Assembly (NCBI GenBank): GCA_030262795.1
Contig: JAJSZO010000064.1
Coordinates: forward strand, 1 to 12,136
Direction: 5' to 3'
Source: Deltaproteobacteria bacterium
Lineage (GTDB): Bacteria; Desulfobacterota; Desulfobacteria; Desulfobacterales; ETH-SRB1
Length of the DNA stretch: 12,136 nucleotides
How positions within the stretch are numbered: position 1 is the first letter of the stretch; every line of letters begins with the position of its first letter. The notes below the pieces were generated by a model. That model was not told the origin of the DNA and ran no database searches. It worked only from the letters and a program-made list of their open reading frames with translations. Below are positions 1-6,590 of this stretch, piece by piece. Position numbers and translations under genes: made by a program.

Positions 1-2
1 GG

Positions 3-110
3 GTGGGGAACAAAAAATTGATTAGAATCGGTGGAACAAAAAAATATGAAATTAAGAAAGGTGGGTCAGATTAAATTAGCAGAAGTGGGTCAATTCTGAT
101 TAGCGTCGAA
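3..110. repeat. Degenerate 24-30 bp tandem units, possible IS21-type terminal region
   Basis: Four units begin with GTGG at about 3, 31, 61 and 85. The last two are clearest: GTGGGTCAGATTAAATTAGC and GTGGGTCAATTCTGATTAGC. Reiterated GTGGGTCA-type units are familiar from the ends of IS21-family insertion sequences, so this may be the right end of such an element whose body lies left of the window. No transposase or helper ATPase gene is visible here, so the assignment is inference from pattern only. Confidence 0.35.
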
Positions 111-219
111 GAACTGCCATTATAATTCGTCTAAGACAGCATAAAACAATCTATTCCCTGACTCCCTGTCTCACATGCGGACTGCTTCCCTGTTTATAAA
201 TCAACCCTTTTTCTTCTAA

Positions 220-351
220 TCCCTTCTCATTACTCATTTTTTCTTGAGACCATTAAATAATCGTGTAATTTGGCAGACCAACCATTATATCGTGCCTTAT
301 CAAGAATTCACCGAATTGCTCTGGGATGGAAAATTGTTAGGTAAAAAATAA
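220..351 (+). pseudogene. Short C-terminal coding remnant, family unknown
   Basis: A reading frame is open from just after a stop at 217-219 to a stop at 349-351. It encodes a protein-like stretch that includes RPLNNRVIWQTNHYIVPYQE and ends LLGKK. It has no ATG start or ribosome binding site. The amino-acid composition (W, Y, P, H, D spread through) is more protein-like than the surrounding AT-rich DNA. It may be the tail of a transposase or another gene truncated by insertions, but I do not recognise the family. The rest of 111-437 shows nothing I can name. Confidence 0.25.
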
Positions 352-437
352 TCATTTTATATATTTTCTCTTTACTTAATTATGATTTATTGATATAAAA
401 ATGATTTTAATCATGTTTATTTAAATTTTAACATACA

Positions 438-734
438 TACTTTTCATTCGCTTAAAAAAATAAAAGTTTGTTTAATTTTATTGCCATATAAATCAATGGG
501 TTATGTAGGGTCTCTGCTTTTTGCTTTAGCGAGCATGAAATGAGTTTAATTTTGATCACTCTGTAAAGGTTTGAAATACAGCAACAAGGATATTTTCATA
601 ATTCGATGATGTGGTTGAAAATTACTCGAATTATGAGCATGAAGTTAGAAAAATATGATTGATATTGTAACTTATTGATTTATCTCAAGAATAAAATTGA
701 ATAAATAGTAATTTTTTTAAGCGAATGAAAAGTA
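438..734. mobile_element. ~297-bp element with 23-24 bp perfect terminal inverted repeats (MITE-like)
   Basis: The left end (438-461) begins TACTTTTCATTCGCTTAAAA and the right end (711-734) is its exact reverse complement, including the run of seven A/T. The interior has no open reading frame of useful length and no transposase, so if mobile it would be non-autonomous. A clear target-site duplication is not visible: the flanks share only a short ACATA/CATA-like string. The interior contains a second palindrome (596-636). This fits a MITE or an old cassette, but a structural role is not excluded. Confidence 0.5.
596..636. repeat. 11-bp perfect palindrome with 19-nt spacer
   Basis: Arms TCATAATTCGA (596-606) and TCGAATTATGA (626-636) are exact reverse complements. 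The structure lies inside the 438-734 inverted-repeat element. It could form a hairpin in RNA or act as a two-fold protein-binding site. There is no following T-run, so it is not a typical terminator. Confidence 0.5.
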
Positions 735-756
735 CATAGTATCTGAACGAAAACTA

Positions 757-784
757 GGATTTTTTGTCTGGAATTTTTTGTCCG
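757..784. repeat. Two tandem 14-bp units
   Basis: GGATTTTTTGTCTG is followed directly by GAATTTTTTGTCCG, with 12 of 14 positions identical. The pair sits between the inverted-repeat element and the first copy of the 88-nt structured repeat. Function is unknown. Confidence 0.5.
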
Positions 785-872
785 GGTCAAGGAAGATCAA
801 AATTTTAACCGGGGAATACATTGGGTATTTTGAGGATTAAAATTTTTATCTGACGCAGAGATTGGCGAAAAA
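785..872. repeat. 88-nt dispersed structured repeat, copy 1
   Basis: This stretch matches 1311-1398 over about 88 nt with scattered substitutions and small indels; the shared blocks are AAAATTTTAACC, GGAATACATTG, GTATTT and CTGACGCAGA. Internally AAAATTTTAA pairs with TTAAAATTTT, and AATAC with GTATT, giving a nested hairpin. The pairing parts are conserved between copies. It lies 5' of the small membrane-protein gene at 940. It may be a REP-like element or an RNA structure; neither is proven. Confidence 0.7.
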
Positions 873-939
873 GACAGTTTTCGTTCGGGCACTACTTAGC
901 GTCCTTGGGGCGAACTTTTTTGACAGGAGGGTTATAAAA

Positions 940-1098
940 ATGGATATCAGCAGAAAATTGGGAATTCTGGTTTTTTTTGGTGTACCTGCAATTGTAGGCG
1001 GTGGGATTGTTTATGCCCTATTTGGTGACAGCTATCCTGCTGTATTTATATATGAATTCCTTCTTTTATTAACTGCCGGTATTTTTATCAGCAAGTAA
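940..1098 (+). CDS. Small two-helix membrane protein (52 aa), hypothetical
   Basis: The ATG at 940 has an ideal Shine-Dalgarno AGGAGG at 925-930, nine bases upstream. This decides the start: a longer in-frame reading from 862 would begin inside the preceding repeat and has no binding site. The 52 residues start MDISRKLG, then two hydrophobic segments follow, about residues 7-25 (ILVFFGVPAIVGGGIVYAL) and 33-50 (AVFIYEFLLLLTAGIFI), joined by a short loop GDSYP. The protein ends in a lysine after an ISK tail. It is therefore predicted to be a small inner-membrane hairpin protein. I do not recognise a family. It is isolated on both sides by repeats and palindromes, so it is probably monocistronic. 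A membrane-active small toxin or a subunit of a larger complex are both possible; nothing here decides. Confidence 0.6.
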   Translation: MDISRKLGILVFFGVPAIVGGGIVYALFGDSYPAVFIYEFLLLLTAGIFISK

Positions 1099-1118
1099 AG
1101 AGCTCGTCCTTCAAATTT

Positions 1119-1187
1119 AGGAACGTGGACGAATTAACTTCAACAAGTCGGTGCATAGAGTTGGAAAGTTAATTCGTCCACGTTCCT
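1119..1187. repeat. Perfect 22-bp palindrome; copy C of the AAGGAACGT dispersed repeat
   Basis: The arms are 1119-1140 (AGGAACGTGGACGAATTAAC plus TT) and 1166-1187, exact reverse complements around a 25-nt loop. The left arm and loop (to about 1165) match the repeats at 9636-9687 and 11731-11782, including the GGNGCATAGA core in the loop. This is the only copy in the window that keeps the complementary right arm. It lies 21 nt after the stop of the small membrane-protein gene, so the hairpin could also end or protect that transcript, although no T-run follows. Confidence 0.75.
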
Positions 1188-1278
1188 TATACACTATACT
1201 TTACCCTTCGTATAACAGCCACGGAACTTTCTTTTTCCAGTGTTGGAGAGACCTTTGAAAAATGCTCAATTTTGCCTG

Positions 1279-1310
1279 CCCAGTTAAATCTATTTTTATA
1301 TTTAGCTGGG
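1279..1310. other. 11-bp stem-loop directly before repeat copy 2
   Basis: CCCAGTTAAAT (1279-1289) can pair with ATTTAGCTGGG (1300-1310) through 11 pairs including one G-U, around a 10-nt AT-rich loop. It directly precedes the second 88-nt repeat. There is no terminal T-run, so a terminator role is unlikely. The rest of 1188-1278 shows nothing I can name. Confidence 0.4.
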
Positions 1311-1398
1311 GTTCAAGGAAGGTGAAAATTTTAACCGTAGGAATACATTGAGTATTTCGAGGCTTAAAATTTGAGACTGACGCAGAAATTGGACAAAA
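1311..1398. repeat. 88-nt dispersed structured repeat, copy 2
   Basis: This is the second copy of the sequence at 785-872, in the same orientation and 526 bp downstream. Both copies start at GTCAAGG/TTCAAGG and end at ATTGG..AAAA. The inner hairpin (AAAATTTTAA with TTAAAATTT, AATAC with GTATT) is kept although some loop and flank bases differ. It lies upstream of the permease gene at 1519. Confidence 0.7.
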
Positions 1399-1463
1399 GG
1401 GGGCGTTGTGCAAAAATTTCTTGGAAAGGGTAGTCGTGGCTCTTCGTTAGCTATCCCGCAATT

Positions 1464-1517
1464 GTACCCCCTTGTGCCTTCCCCCTTGAGTGATGCGTGA
1501 GGGGGAAATGGAGGTAC
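1464..1517 (+). promoter_or_regulatory. Imperfect hairpin covering the ribosome binding site of the permease gene
   Basis: TTCCCCC (1479-1485) is complementary to GGGGGAA (1501-1507). Further out, GTACC (1464-1468) is complementary to GGTAC (1513-1517). The outer pairing includes part of the GGAGGT Shine-Dalgarno (1510-1515) of the gene starting at 1519. A folded transcript could hide the binding site. It could instead be a decayed repeat; the sequence supports the pairing but not the function. Confidence 0.35.
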
Positions 1518-1518
1518 T

Positions 1519-2601
1519 ATGCAGAATAAAGCTCCCCGTGATATTATTCTGTGGTTTTTTCTTTTTATTTTTCTTGTTTCAACGTTCATGATAGGCTGGC
1601 TTTTCTGGCCATTCATATCAATTATTGTTCTTGGTTCCGTTGTTACAGGTATTTTTAACCCTGTTTACAAATTTGTAAGAATTAAAGATAAAATAAATCC
1701 TCCTTTTGCATCATTTTTAACCTGTATAATTATATTTATTGTATTGTTTGTTCCCATAGTTTTTTTTGTGGGTATTTTATCTAATGAGGCTTACGAACTG
1801 TATCTTACAGCAAAAAGCGCCGAATTGGGCAAACAGATCAAAAGTATACTTGAAAGCAGCCACATTCTTGACAATACAAACAATATACTATCGAACTTCA
1901 ATATTAAGCTCACTGGAGAAGAACTTAACAAAACGATTTCAGAATTGGGCAAGGTTATTGGTCTGTTTCTGTATGAACAGGCCAGCGCCATAGCATCGAA
2001 TGTGTTTAATCTGTTAATAAATTTCTTTTTTATGCTGCTTGTTATCTATTTCCTGTTTATAGATGGAAACAAAATTATATCGTTTATAATTGGTCTTTCT
2101 CCTCTGCCAAAAGAACAAAATGAAAAATTGATTCAAAAATTTAAGGACATGGCGGGAGCCATTCTAATCGGCAATGGACTTGGCGGTTTAATTCAGGGCA
2201 CACTTGGTGGTTTGGTTTTTATGATATTCGGCTTAAAATCGCCTTTTTTGTGGGGTGTGATTATGGCTCTGCTCGCATTTCTCCCGATTATCGGAATTGG
2301 TGTTGTATTTATTCCTGCAACCATTTATCTTTTTTTACAAGGAAGGATTGCAGCGGGCATATTTTTTATTATATTTTATTTAATTTTGTCTGGTACAATT
2401 GAATATATCTTTAAACCCAGGCTGGTTGGCGAACGCGTTAAAATGCATACGCTTTTAATATTTTTTTCCATAATCGGAGGATTGAAATTATTCGGAATCC
2501 TCGGCATAATTTATGGTCCGCTTGTTGTAACGGCATTCTTGACATTAACGGATATTTATCATTCCAGTTATCAAAAAATAATTGAGCCCATGAGAAAGTA
2601 A
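1519..2601 (+). CDS. AI-2E/PerM family membrane permease
   Basis: The 360-residue protein has the layout of the AI-2E transporter family (PF01594; PerM, YdiK, TqsA relatives). These are polytopic inner-membrane proteins, some of which export autoinducer-2 or act as Na+/H+ antiporters; the substrate cannot be told from sequence. Two N-terminal hydrophobic stretches (about residues 10-42 and 62-90) are followed by a soluble helical part (about 90-155). A helix pair (about 157-185) and a C-terminal bundle (about 212-350) come next. The bundle ends in the family-typical PRLVG and GGLKLFGILGIIYGPLVV region. Length is normal. The start has GGAGG at 1510-1514, only four bases from the ATG, within a possible hairpin. 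The gene ends 39 bases before gyrA and may be cotranscribed with it. Nothing suggests damage. Confidence 0.85.
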   Translation: MQNKAPRDIILWFFLFIFLVSTFMIGWLFWPFISIIVLGSVVTGIFNPVYKFVRIKDKINPPFASFLTCIIIFIVLFVPIVFFVGILSNEAYELYLTAKSAELGKQIKSILESSHILDNTNNILSNFNIKLTGEELNKTISELGKVIGLFLYEQASAIASNVFNLLINFFFMLLVIYFLFIDGNKIISFIIGLSPLPKEQNEKLIQKFKDMAGAILIGNGLGGLIQGTLGGLVFMIFGLKSPFLWGVIMALLAFLPIIGIGVVFIPATIYLFLQGRIAAGIFFIIFYLILSGTIEYIFKPRLVGERVKMHTLLIFFSIIGGLKLFGILGIIYGPLVVTAFLTLTDIYHSSYQKIIEPMRK

Positions 2602-2622
2602 CCCTGAACCCTGAACCCTGAA
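2600..2622. repeat. Heptamer tandem repeat AACCCTG x3.3 on the permease stop codon
   Basis: Three full AACCCTG units and two more bases run from the last two bases of the TAA stop (2599-2601). Each unit junction creates TGA. Because 7 is not a multiple of 3, the three copies put a TGA in all three forward frames. Similar heptamer arrays with other sequences lie on the stop codons at 6376-6378 and 9758-9760. Confidence 0.8.
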
Positions 2623-2640
2623 TTTTTAGGTATATATATA

Positions 2641-5067
2641 ATGCAAACAGAAAAACTGTCCAAAATAAGTATCGAAAGCGAGATGAAAAAATCTTATCTC
2701 GATTATGCAATGAGTGTCATTATAGGTAGAGCGCTCCCTGATGTGCGTGATGGGCTGAAACCGGTACATCGTCGCTCTCTATTTGCCATGCGCGAATTGA
2801 AAAATGACTGGAATAAGCCATATAAGAAGTCTGCACGTATTGTTGGTGATGTCATAGGTAAATATCACCCGCATGGAGACAGCGCCGTTTATGACACTAT
2901 TGTTCGCATGGCTCAGAGTTTTTCTCTTAGATATCCCCTGGTAGACGGTCAGGGTAATTTTGGGTCTATAGATGGAGACCCGCCTGCTGCGATGAGATAC
3001 ACTGAAATCAGGATGACGCGCCTGGCACATCAGATGTTGGAGGATCTGGATAAAGAAACTGTTGATTTTAATGCAAACTATGATGAATCTTTAACAGAAC
3101 CCTCTGTTCTTCCATCCAAATTTCCCAATCTCCTGGTTAACGGGTCATCAGGCATAGCCGTTGGCATGACGACTAACATTCCGCCTCATAATCTTACTGA
3201 GGTCATTGACGCAATAAAAGCCATTATTGATAATCCTGACCTTACAATACAGGAAATCATGAAATTCGTACCCGGGCCCGATCTTCCCACTGCCGGCATT
3301 ATTTACGGAACCAAAGGAATATATGACGCATACAATACCGGTAAAGGAATATTTCGAATGCGAGCCAGAGTTGCGGTTGAAAAGGATAAAAGGACGCAGA
3401 AAAAAAGTATCATAGTTACAGAGCTCCCTTATCAGGTTAACAAAGCCAGGCTCATAAAAAATGCAGCAGATTTGATAAAAAACAAGCAGATCGGGGGCGT
3501 AAAATTTGTAAGAGATGAATCCGACAGACAAGGGATGAGAATAGTTTTTCGTCTTAAAAAAGACTCTATTGCAGAGGTAGTCATCAATCAGCTTTATAAA
3601 CATACCAGGCTTGAAAGCAGTTTTGGAATTATCTTTCTTGCTATTGTAAACAACCGTCCCGAGCTTCTCACTTTTAAAGAAATTCTTGAACATTTCATTC
3701 TCCACCGCAAAGAAATAATTGTTCGACGTACACGGTTTGATTTAAAAAAGGCTGAAGAACGCGCCCATATTCTTGAAGGTTTAAAAATTGCGCTTGAAAA
3801 TCTTGATGATGTCATCTCCCTGATAAAGAAATCAAAATCGCCCGGAGAAGCAAAAATACGCCTTATTGAAAAATTTGAACTAACCGTAATTCAGGCACAG
3901 GCAATACTTGACATGCGCCTGCAGAAGCTTACAGGACTTGAGCAGGAAAAAATATTAGAAGAATATAAAAATATTCTTAAAGATATCCTTAGATTTAAAG
4001 AAATACTATCAAGTGAACAACTTGTTGAAAGTATTATAAAAGACGAGCTGACAGAGATACAAAATGATTTCGGGGATCAGCGCCGCACAGAAATAACCGC
4101 CTCCACCAAAGAAATTACTATAGAGGATATGATAGTTGAGGAAGACATGGTGGTCAGCATTTCAAACAGCGGTTACATAAAAAGAACCCCGATTACAGTT
4201 TATCAGAGCCAGCACCGTGGCGGCAAAGGGAAAACCGCTATGGCAACGAAAGAAGAAGATTTTGCTAAACATATCTTTGTTGCTTCAACACACCATACCT
4301 TCCTGTTTTTCACAAATTTTGGCAAAGTTTACTGGTGTAAAGTATATGAAATTCCTCAGGCTGGCCGTGTCAGTCGTGGTAAGGCAATTGTCAATCTTCT
4401 TAACTTTGAAAAGGACGAAAAGCTCGCCACTGTACTTGCTGTAAAATCATTTGAACCCGGTTCCTATATTTTTATGGCAACAAAAAACGGGTTGATTAAA
4501 AAAACAGATATTATGGCTTACAGCCGGCCCAGAACCGGAGGTATAATTGCACTTAATCTGGCTCCTGACGACAAATTGATTGGAGCAAGGATAACCGACG
4601 GCACAATGAATATCTTTTTGTGTTCTGCGAATGGCAAGTCGATCCGCTTTCATGAGTCAGATGCACGCCCGATAGGACGTACTGCAAGAGGTGTTCGCGG
4701 AATGAATCTTGCTACAGGGGATTATATCGTCGGCATGGAAGTTTTAAGCCATGGTCAAACTTTGTTTGCTGTGACGGAAAACGGATATGGAAAAAGAACA
4801 TCTATTGACGAGTATCCTGTCCGAAAACGCGGCGGCAAAGGAGTAATTACAATAAAAACCAGCGAGCGAAATGGTCAGGTTGTTTCAATAATGCTTGTAG
4901 AAGAAGTTGATGATCTTATGCTGATGACGAATACAGGCAAAATCATACGCATACATATTCAAGGAATATCAGTTATTAGCCGTAACACTCAGGGCGTGAA
5001 GCTCATCAATATAGCTAAAGGTGAGAAAGTTGTGGGTGCTGTCGGACTAATTGAAAAGGAAAAATAA
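2641..5067 (+). CDS. gyrA: DNA gyrase subunit A
   Basis: GyrA is the DNA cleavage and rejoining subunit of gyrase. With GyrB (not in this window) it introduces negative supercoils using ATP. The N-terminal winged-helix and tower domains hold the catalytic tyrosine at about residue 120 in the AAMRY motif. The quinolone-determining stretch HPHGDSAVYDT (76-86) has the sensitive-type Ser81 and Asp85, equivalent to E. coli Ser83 and Asp87. The coiled-coil region (about 370-480) precedes the C-terminal beta-pinwheel. The GyrA box at about 524-530 reads QHRGGKG instead of the usual QRRGGKG; this box separates gyrase from topoisomerase IV and supports GyrA. A second KRGGKG occurs at about 729-734. 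Length (808) is normal. The ATG follows a weak AGG at 2628-2630 and an exact TATATATATA spacer. The gpsA gene follows after 14 bases. Confidence 0.97.
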   Translation: MQTEKLSKISIESEMKKSYLDYAMSVIIGRALPDVRDGLKPVHRRSLFAMRELKNDWNKPYKKSARIVGDVIGKYHPHGDSAVYDTIVRMAQSFSLRYPLVDGQGNFGSIDGDPPAAMRYTEIRMTRLAHQMLEDLDKETVDFNANYDESLTEPSVLPSKFPNLLVNGSSGIAVGMTTNIPPHNLTEVIDAIKAIIDNPDLTIQEIMKFVPGPDLPTAGIIYGTKGIYDAYNTGKGIFRMRARVAVEKDKRTQKKSIIVTELPYQVNKARLIKNAADLIKNKQIGGVKFVRDESDRQGMRIVFRLKKDSIAEVVINQLYKHTRLESSFGIIFLAIVNNRPELLTFKEILEHFILHRKEIIVRRTRFDLKKAEERAHILEGLKIALENLDDVISLIKKSKSPGEAKIRLIEKFELTVIQAQAILDMRLQKLTGLEQEKILEEYKNILKDILRFKEILSSEQLVESIIKDELTEIQNDFGDQRRTEITASTKEITIEDMIVEEDMVVSISNSGYIKRTPITVYQSQHRGGKGKTAMATKEEDFAKHIFVASTHHTFLFFTNFGKVYWCKVYEIPQAGRVSRGKAIVNLLNFEKDEKLATVLAVKSFEPGSYIFMATKNGLIKKTDIMAYSRPRTGGIIALNLAPDDKLIGARITDGTMNIFLCSANGKSIRFHESDARPIGRTARGVRGMNLATGDYIVGMEVLSHGQTLFAVTENGYGKRTSIDEYPVRKRGGKGVITIKTSERNGQVVSIMLVEEVDDLMLMTNTGKIIRIHIQGISVISRNTQGVKLINIAKGEKVVGAVGLIEKEK

Positions 5068-5081
5068 AATATCATAATATC

Positions 5082-6116
5082 ATGATGAAAAATAACTTAG
5101 ATATAACTTCAATTAAAATAGGTGTTGTTGGGGCTGGAAGCTGGGGTACAGCTATCGCAAATCATCTTGGCTTAAAAGGTGTTAAAGTTGATCTATGGGT
5201 ATTTGAAAAGGAAGTTAAAGCCCAGATTGATCACTATAGAGAAAACAAAATTTTTCTTCCGGATTTTACGCTATCTTCAAATATATTTCCATCAAATGAT
5301 CTGTACCCTGTAGTATCAGGTAAAGACATTATAATAATTGTTGTTCCCTCACATCTTGTAAGGGAAATGGCTTGCAAAATTACAGGCCTGATCTCAAAGG
5401 ATACAATTATAGTATCAGCCTCCAAAGGTATTGAGAACAAAACTCATTTAACGATGTCCGGCGTGCTGAAAGAAACGCTTCCTGAAATCCCGGAAAACAG
5501 ACTATCTGTTCTCTCCGGCCCCAGCTTTGCCAAAGAAGTTGCGCAAAAGGCTCCGACTCTGGTCACTGTGGCATCAAAAGACAAAAATGTTGCTGAATTT
5601 GTGCAGCATGTTTTTTCTACAGAGTTCTTCAGGGTTTATACTACCGATGATTTAATAGGCGTCGAACTGGGCGGCTCCGTAAAAAATGTTATCGCCATAG
5701 CAGCAGGAATAATAGATGGGCTTGATTTTGGATTAAATACAAGGGCAGCTCTCATAACAAGAGGGCTCGCAGAAATGAAGCGACTTGGATTAAAGTTAGG
5801 GGCAAGTTCACATACTTTTGCAGGGCTTGCAGGTATGGGCGATCTAATTCTTACCTGTACCGGAGATTTAAGCCGTAATTACACAGTGGGTAAAAAAATT
5901 GGAGAAGGAAAGAAGTTAAACGCAATCCTCTCTGAAATGAGCATGGTCGCAGAGGGAGTAAAAACAGCCAGGTCTATTTATAACCTCTCAAAAAAAATTG
6001 GTGTTGAAATGCCTATCTGCCAGGAAACTTATAATATCCTTTATAACGATGCTTCACCCGAAAATGCTTCACGTCGGTTGATGAGCCGTGATCTAAAGCA
6101 GGAAATGGATGGATAA
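5082..6116 (+). CDS. gpsA: NAD(P)H-dependent glycerol-3-phosphate dehydrogenase
   Basis: GpsA reduces dihydroxyacetone phosphate to sn-glycerol 3-phosphate in the cytoplasm, supplying the backbone for phospholipids. The N-terminal Rossmann fold carries GAGSWGTA (17-24) for nucleotide binding. The catalytic domain has SGPSFAKEVA, GGSVKNVIAIAAG with the catalytic lysine at about 201, TRGLAEM, and GLAGMGDLILTCTG followed by SRNYTVG. The C-terminal VAEGVKTA motif is present. At 344 residues the length is normal. There is no obvious Shine-Dalgarno: the ATG is formed at the end of two tandem AATATCAT units (5068-5083), 14 bases after the gyrA stop, so translation is probably coupled to gyrA. A second ATG follows directly and could also serve. 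Its stop overlaps the next gene by eight bases. Confidence 0.96.
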   Translation: MMKNNLDITSIKIGVVGAGSWGTAIANHLGLKGVKVDLWVFEKEVKAQIDHYRENKIFLPDFTLSSNIFPSNDLYPVVSGKDIIIIVVPSHLVREMACKITGLISKDTIIVSASKGIENKTHLTMSGVLKETLPEIPENRLSVLSGPSFAKEVAQKAPTLVTVASKDKNVAEFVQHVFSTEFFRVYTTDDLIGVELGGSVKNVIAIAAGIIDGLDFGLNTRAALITRGLAEMKRLGLKLGASSHTFAGLAGMGDLILTCTGDLSRNYTVGKKIGEGKKLNAILSEMSMVAEGVKTARSIYNLSKKIGVEMPICQETYNILYNDASPENASRRLMSRDLKQEMDG

Positions 6117-6378
6117 AAAACAATATCCGCAATGCTTTGGTGTACTTGATTCTGTTTTTCCAAAAAAAGAGAATGGGCTCAGAATCACTCCGTCAGACTG
6201 TCTTGCCTGCTCCCATAAAACAGAGTGCTTAAAATCAGCAATGCAGGGACCGGGTGGATTGAAAGTTAAAGATGAATTTGTTGACAGGGCATATGAGTCG
6301 AAAATGATAGGCTTTCTGGAAAGATGGTCTAAAAAAAAAGACATTGATCGCAGGGTTAAAAAGAGTCGTGAGTCGTGA
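6109..6378 (+). CDS. Small four-cysteine protein, hypothetical (89 aa)
   Basis: The gene starts at an ATG inside the end of gpsA, overlapping it by eight bases, so it is likely translated by coupling. It has the same strand and probably the same transcript as gpsA. The protein is soluble, with no signal peptide or membrane segment. It has four cysteines: Cys9 in QCFGVLD, then Cys31 and Cys34 as CxxC in SDCLACSHKTEC, and Cys40. This arrangement could bind zinc or an iron-sulphur cluster, which is inference. The C-terminal third is rich in lysine and arginine (WSKKKDIDRRVKKSRES). I do not recognise a named family. The last residues and the TGA stop lie in a heptamer tandem array, so a copy-number change would alter the C-terminus by a few residues. 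Confidence 0.7.
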   Translation: MDKKQYPQCFGVLDSVFPKKENGLRITPSDCLACSHKTECLKSAMQGPGGLKVKDEFVDRAYESKMIGFLERWSKKKDIDRRVKKSRES

Positions 6379-6388
6379 GTCGTGAGTC
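6363..6388. repeat. Heptamer tandem repeat GAGTCGT x3.7 on a stop codon
   Basis: Units run at 6363-6369, 6370-6376 and 6377-6383, with a partial unit to 6388. The stop TGA of the four-cysteine gene (6376-6378) is made by the unit junction. TGA recurs every seven bases, so it appears in all three forward frames. A shorter CAAAAGT x2 pair follows at about 6394-6407. Confidence 0.8.
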
Positions 6389-6425
6389 TGGAGCAAAAGT
6401 CAAAAGTTAGAGAGCAGGAATCAGG

Positions 6426-6567
6426 CACCAATTCTAATTATGGCTTTTTGTAGGTTGGGTTGAGGTACGAAACCCAACGATTATGCGAAAAATTTGCTAA
6501 ATTTGTTGGGTTTCGCTTTGCTCAACCCAACCTACGCTGTGATCAATTTCCAAAATTAGAATTGCTG
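6426..6567. mobile_element. 142-bp nested palindromic element (MITE-like) upstream of pgk
   Basis: The ends are inverted 14-mers with one mismatch: CACCAATTCTAATT on the left and the complement of CAGCAATTCTAATT on the right. They are flanked by the 9-bp direct repeat GGAATCAGG at 6417-6425 and 6568-6576, as expected of a target-site duplication. Inside, a long second palindrome has arms 6450-6478 and 6505-6535, built on GTAGGTTGGGTTGAG and GAAACCCAAC. TAGGTTGGGTT-type repeats are widespread as non-autonomous elements in many bacterial phyla. The right duplication overlaps the Shine-Dalgarno of pgk. The transcript would form a long hairpin just before pgk. Confidence 0.7.
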
Positions 6568-6590
6568 GGAATCAGGAGGAACTGATTAAT

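Noticed and set aside
862..939. Longer N-terminus for the small membrane protein, starting at 862
   Set aside because: It begins inside the end of the 88-nt repeat with a non-ATG start and no ribosome binding site, while the ATG at 940 has a perfect AGGAGG.
1302..1616. 104-codon reverse-strand reading frame
   Set aside because: It spans a dispersed repeat, a palindromic leader and the start of the permease gene; its content is unlike a protein and it has no start signal.
2631..2640. TATATATATA before gyrA as a promoter -10 element
   Set aside because: It abuts the ATG directly, so transcription would begin inside the gene. It is more likely a spacer in the gyrA leader.
2868..2905. Quinolone-resistance changes in gyrA
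   Set aside because: The Ser81 and Asp85 equivalents are the sensitive-type residues, so no resistance change is visible.
5068..5083. Tandem AATATCAT x2 before gpsA as another array of the stop-codon class
   Set aside because: The unit is eight bases with only two copies, and it lies at a start codon instead of a stop, so it was not grouped with the heptamer arrays.
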